From: Hevea brasiliensis
Taxonomy: Eukaryota > Streptophyta > Magnoliopsida > Malpighiales > Euphorbiaceae
NCBI RefSeq assembly: GCF_030052815.1
Contig: NC_079507.1
Coordinates: 14,840,141-14,904,140, forward strand
DNA length: 64,000 nucleotides
Direction of reading: 5' to 3'
Below are positions 59,341 through 64,000 of the stretch, in pieces (positions within the stretch are counted from its first letter, which is position 1; each line of letters begins with the position of its first letter). The position numbers were made by a program, and so were the translations under genes. The notes beneath the pieces were generated by a model, which was given only the letters and a program-made list of their open reading frames with translations, did no database searches and was not told where the DNA came from.

Positions 59341-60873
59341 TATTTTGGCTGAGTTGCAAGTAAGGCCAAACTTGCTACAGCATATACAAAATGGGCAGAA
59401 GGTAGATGACAAGCAAATGGCTATTATGGGCAAAATCACAGAGGGGAAGGAGACAGAATTTGAGGTAAAAGAAGATGGGTGTCTGTACTACAAAGGAAGA
59501 GTGTGTGTACCAAATAATGGGGAATTGAAGACTAGTATTCTGAAAGAGGCACACACCAGGGTTTATGCTATACACCCTAGAAGCACAAAAATGTACCATG
59601 ATCTAAAGCCTCACTACTAGTGGCCTGGTATAAAGAAGGACATAGTTGACTACGTGACTAAATGCTTGACATGTTAGCAAGTCAAGGCAAAACATCAAGT
59701 TCCATTAGGTTAGTTACAGCCCATCAGCATACCTGAATGGAAATAGGACCGAGTCACCATGGATTTTGTTAGTGGTCTACCACTCACCCAGAAGAAACAT
59801 GATGCAGTATGGGTGATAGTAGATAGATTAACCAAGTCAGCTCATTTTCTGCCAGTTAGAACTGACTACTCACTGGAGAAGCTAACAGAGTTGTATATCA
59901 GTGAGATAGTTAGATTGCATGGAATCCCACTTTCTATCATATCCGATAGAGACCCGAGGTTCACATCCAGATTTTGGAAGAAGTTGCAAGAAGCCTTGGG
60001 CACACAACTCCATTTTAGCATGGCTTTTCATCCTCAAATGGATGGACAGTCGGAACGAGTAATTCAGGTAAAACATAAAACTCATTGAATTATTACAAAT
60101 ATTAAATTGAAATGATAGTAACAATATGAAAAATGTGATAGGTCCTTGGGAATATGTTGAGGAGTTATGTTATTGAGTTTGAGGGAAGTTGGGACAGATA
60201 CCTCTCACTGGCAGAATTTGCATACAATAATAACTACCAAGCTAGCATTCAGATGGATCCATATGAAGCACTGTATGAGAGAAAATATAGAACACCAGTG
60301 TGTTGGACTGAATTGAATGAAGATAAACTTGTGGGATCAGACTTGGTGAAATTGACCGAGGATAAGGTTAAATTGATAAAAGCCAATTTGAAGGTTACCT
60401 CAGATAGACAGAAGTCTTATGCTTACTTAAAGAGAAAAGACATAGAATATGAAGTTAGCGATAAAGTGTTTCTCAAAGTCTCACCATGGATGAAGGTATT
60501 GAGGTTTGGAAGAAAGGGTAAGTTAAGCCCTAAGTATGAAGTTATTGAACGTGAGGATCCAGTGGCCTATAGGCTAGCTTTACCATGAGAGCTGGATAAG
60601 ATTCACAATGTGTTTCATGTATCTATGCTGAGAAGGTATAGATCAGACCCTTCACATGTCATCTCCATGGAAGAGATTGAAATCCAACTAGATCTGACAT
60701 ATGAAGAGGAACCCAGAAGGATACTAGCTCGAGAAGTGAAGGAGTTGAGAAACAAGCAGATTCCACTCGTGAAAGTGCTTTAGAGGCACCACAACACTGG
60801 GGAGGCAACTTAGGAAAGTGAAGAAACGATGAGGCAACAATTTCCTCAACTGTTTGCATCAAGTAAATTTTAA
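59341..60873 (+). pseudogene. F integrase and chromodomain-like end
   Basis: HHCC region near 59545-59690 with stops, then [57 protein letters not shown] (59759-60067), so the three acidic residues are kept. A 74-bp GT-AG insert follows. Then [51 protein letters not shown] (60154-60588) and the end to a TAA at 60871. Stops include TGA near 60586, TAG at 60781 and TAG near 60811. The last 60 codons keep RNKQIPLVKVL and MRQQFPQLF. Confidence 0.92.
60068..60141 (+). other. Intron-like 74-bp insert in F integrase
   Basis: It begins GTAAAACATAAAAC and ends ATGTGATAG, is strongly AT-rich, and lies exactly between codons after ATTCAG. D and B2 have no insert here. Without it the flanking codons align with D in the same frame. 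74 is not a multiple of three. Confidence 0.6.
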
Positions 60874-60887
60874 GGATGAAATTTTAA

Positions 60888-60902
60888 TTAGAAGGGAAGA
60901 GC
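60888..60902 (+). other. Polypurine tract of F
   Basis: TTAGAAGGGAAGAGC lies directly before the 3' LTR start; it is less G-rich than in D. Confidence 0.75.
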
Positions 60903-62312
60903 TGTAATGCCCTCACTTTAGCTAGTCCGTACATTCTACTGTTCCGGTGACTAATGTCGGTCCAGACAGTCAGAATATCTGGAATTATATTTAGACTAAA
61001 GTGAGGAGTCATAAATAATCCAAATAATGACAAGAAAAATTAAGGAAAAATTTAGAAATGAAATGCAATAAGGTTAAATGAGCCAAGACTACGGCGATGG
61101 GTAACCCTAATAGGAAACTATTGTGAAGACAGTTAGCAACCCTAAACTTGTGGGAAACCCTGTGATATAATTTCTGGGACTCCAATGAAGAGTTATTGAG
61201 GTTTCGATGACAATAAATTGCTAAGAAAACACAAGAAAAATTAAATCAATCGGTACAGACAATTTTAGCTCGTTAAGCTAAACGAAGGGCATTTTGGTCA
61301 TTTCAACTCCAAAGATGATTTTTGGCCAACTTATCTATTTAAGTAAGTGAGATTTATGATATAAAATGTGAATTAATATTGATGAAAAATTAATTAAAAA
61401 TAAGCAAAAGAAAGAATAAAGAAACATGAAAATAAAATGAAATCTAATTGAATTATTACCTAAGCATGAGTCATGGTGATGTCATTAAAAACCTCTAAGC
61501 CAATCACAAATAAACAAGTCTCACTATAAAAGCCAAAAATGAGATTAATAAATTAAAATTCTGCATCTTCTTCTTCTTTTCATTTTGGCCTAACCACCTC
61601 TTCCTCTCCCTTCCACCATTTTTACTCCACTCAAGCTCCAATTTCTTAATCCACTTTTCATATTTCCCTCAACTATCGACACAAAAACTTAATTTTAGAG
61701 CTTGCCTAAGAGATTTGAAGCAAAAGGAAGAGGAGAAAGTGAAGGATTATGGAGTTGGGAACTTTACTTCAAGAGGTTAGTACCACCTTTCTCTCTCTCT
61801 CTCTCTCTTTTTATATTCATGTTAGGACATTAAATTAAGCTAGGAATTGTGGAAAATTAAAGAAAAATATGCATGTTAGGGCAATCCCAAATTTTCAGCA
61901 GCCATGAATGATAGTTGGATTAGGTGAATTTGAATGGAATTAAAGTGTGTAGTGGTGGCCATGAATGAGAATATATGTATAAGAGCTTTGAATTGAATGT
62001 GTGGTGTTAATGGGAAATTGGGGATTAGGGTTTGAGGCATAAAATTAGGGTTTTGCCAATTTGTTATGGAATTGATGCTCTAATGGTCCATTAGTGACCA
62101 TTTGATAAAGTTTGACCTTAAAATGAAAGCAATTGTGGCATTGAAATTGGAATTGGTATGCTGCCTTATTGTTGGGATTATGGACCCTTTGAGTCAAGTG
62201 TGTTTATGTGATTATAACTTGAGTTATGTTGCTCCAATTGATGTAAGGCCAATTGGAGATGAAATTTAAGACCTTAAGCCACATTTTTTATGAAGGGACC
62301 TTAACCAGAAAA
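60903..62312 (+). repeat. 3' LTR of F, upstream part
   Basis: It begins TGTAATGCCCTCACTTTAGC and aligns with G from 48530. It is cut by H at 62313. The donor-like AGAG|GTTAGT is at 61775/61776. Confidence 0.88.
61791..61808 (+). repeat. CT dinucleotide repeat
   Basis: Nine CT units just after the donor-like site of the F 3' LTR. G has a shorter CT run in the same place. Confidence 0.9.
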
Positions 62313-64000
62313 TGTAATACCCCTATTTACATAGCCTGGTAAATTATACTGTTTCGGTGATCGGTATTAGTCCAGACAATTAAGAGGACTAGAACTATGT
62401 TTAAGACATATAGAAAAGCCCTGATCAAAAATAAATAGTGATTACCAGATGGAAATATAAAAATAAGAAAAACAGAATATGAAAGGTTAAATGAGCCAGG
62501 AGTCACAACAATGGGTGACCTTCCCAGGAAGGGACTGCGAGGACTATTACGAACACAGTGGAAAAGAGAAAATCACAGAAAAGAATTTTTAAACAGGTCA
62601 AATAATTAGGTCAGGGATCCAGTAGAAATATCGAATAACTTGCAAACTAGATCAGACCAGCGAGGGGCAAATTAGTCAATTCACCCCTAGAGGTGACTCA
62701 AAATTTGAGAAATGAAAATTTTGAAATATAGAATTAAATTAAAGAAGTGAGGAAAAAGAAAGGAAAAAGAAAATAAAAGAAAATAAGGATTAATGACATC
62801 ACTAAAGTGACATAAGCATGATGTGAAAAATAATTTCCATTTAATTTATCTATTTGACCAAGTCAAGTTAAGGATAAATACCAATAAATAACAAAATAAA
62901 AGAAAACAATTTTTAGTCTTCTTCTTCAACACATGCCACCCCCTCTCTCTCTCTCTTGTTTCTCTCTCAATTCCACCATGGGAGCTTATTTTTAAGCTTC
63001 CTAAACCCTAATTTCAACCCTAAATTCCCTATTTTCTTGAAAGAAAATTAGTAATTAAGCTTTGGTAAGAAGTGTAGAAGAAGGAAGTGGAGAAATTGGA
63101 GAAGAATTAAGAGGGTGGAATTCATCAAGTGAGGTAAGTCATTCTCTCCATTTAAATTGAATTATAAGTGTAGAATTGAAGTGAATGAGTAGAATTAACT
63201 TAGGAAAATTGAAACAAAATGACAAGAAATGGACTATAGGGAATTTTGGCCTACATGATGAAAGGTTAGGGTGTGTGATATTTAATGGAATTAAAGGTGA
63301 ACATGAGCTTGAATGAGTTGATTGATCATGTTTATATGCTTTGATTTAGTGAGATATAACAATTAGTCAATTAGGGTTCTTGGCACTTAGGGTTTGGGAG
63401 AAAAATTGTAGAAAATGGTCAATTGATGTAAATGACCTTACTTGAGTTGAGAAATGGTCAATTGTGACCATTTGTGGTGTGTGTGAATTGCTAGAACTAA
63501 GTTTCAATTCGGATTGGTTAGGGTCAGTATGCTGACAGCTTGACCTAGGTCCCTTTCAGGGACCAAAACTGAAAATTTACCAACCCAATTGGTGTGAGGC
63601 CAATTGGAAATGAAACTAGACACAAAATGGATCATTTTTCATTTAGGAATCATGCCCAGAAAATGACCATAACTTAGTGAACAATTAGGCCAAATCCGGA
63701 TTTGGGTACACTGCCCTGTACAAAAATGACCAAATGAACAATAGTCACTTAAATAACCATAACTTGGTCATGGAAGGTCCAAATGACCTGAATCTTATAT
63801 CGATGGAAAGCTGAGACATAGCATACAACTTTCATGAAGAAAATAAACTCAAATTTTGACCATAACCTATCCGAAATGTCACCTGCAGTAAGCACACTAA
63901 AACTGTCAGTATCCAGAAAATGCCCAGAATTTTTGGTAACACAAAATCCGATCATCCCTATTCAAATAGTCATATCTTGGGCTACAAAACTACAAATGGA
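62313..64000 (+). mobile_element. Tekay-like element H, LTR start only
   Basis: It begins TGTAATACCCCTATTTACAT, closely like the minus-strand LTR start of B2 (TGTAACACCCCTATTTG), and keeps the LTR order of that family through 64000: ATGACATCACTAAAG region, donor-like GTGAG|GTAAGT at 63133/63134, and repeated CATAACTTGG phrases. No coding region is reached. It is inserted in the F 3' LTR; the expected TSD is GAAAA (62308-62312). It could be a complete element or a solo LTR. Confidence 0.82.

Larger units (their letters stand above)
52780..62312 (+). mobile_element. Tekay-like Ty3/gypsy chromovirus F
   Basis: Plus-strand element, the outermost host here. It has a 5' LTR fragment, decayed primer site, gag, protease, RT, RNase H, integrase with an intron-like insert, chromodomain-like end, polypurine tract and 3' LTR start. 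Its 5' LTR is cut by Athila-like B at 52780, gag by solo LTR E at 54935, and the 3' LTR by H at 62313. Its catalytic residues are widely changed by G-to-A, consistent with old age. Confidence 0.9.

Noticed and set aside
57500..60873. F as a working autonomous element
   Set aside because: Stops in gag, protease, RNase H and integrase, changed catalytic Asp residues and a decayed primer site exclude this.

Overview
This window is entirely transposable-element DNA from a large plant nuclear genome. I found no host gene, rRNA, tRNA gene, CRISPR array or bacterial-type operon. The evidence for a plant is: Ty1/copia and Ty3/gypsy LTR retrotransposons with 1-4 kb LTRs, primer-binding sites matching plant initiator tRNA-Met and tRNA-Asp, chromodomain-bearing Tekay/Del-type gypsy elements, an Athila-type gypsy element, and AT-rich sequence. 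A woody eudicot is my guess; nothing here fixes the species.

The layout is a set of retrotransposons nested up to four deep, which I solved from LTR ends, primer-binding sites, polypurine tracts and target-site duplications (TSDs). F (Tekay-like gypsy, + strand, 52780-62312) is the oldest visible host. An Athila-like gypsy element, B (- strand, 8342-52779 with interruptions; its 3' end lies left of the window), sits in the 5' LTR of F. Inside B are: copia A (1-8341, -), Tekay-like element B2 (13995-26150, -, TSD GATCC), copia C (26615-48380, -, TSD TGAGC) and solo LTR G (48530-51577). Inside C is Tekay-like element D (30278-42489, +, TSD ATATA), which splits the pol gene of C between integrase and reverse transcriptase. 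F also carries solo copia LTR E (54935-57035, +, TSD AGTCA) in gag, and element H (62313 to the window end) in its 3' LTR.

Every coding region is broken. B2 and F carry C-to-T/G-to-A changes, including many Gln-to-stop changes and lost catalytic Asp residues, as expected of long-methylated DNA. D has highly similar LTRs and therefore looks young, yet it has small indels concentrated at CAG/CTG sites, which may be sequencing artefacts.

The most interesting signals are these. (1) Copies A and C share a missing protease and a YVND (not YVDD) reverse-transcriptase box, with a 23-bp minisatellite at the gag-pol joint whose copy number sets whether gag and pol share a frame; this suggests a non-autonomous family that still spread. 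(2) A 74-bp GT-AG intron-like insert lies exactly between two integrase codons of F. (3) A splice-donor-like site is conserved in all Tekay-type LTRs here, with an acceptor-like site just before gag. (4) A stem-loop in these LTRs is kept by paired base changes. (5) An array of short hairpins lies in the copia leader. All comparisons were made by eye; no alignment, dating or database search was run.
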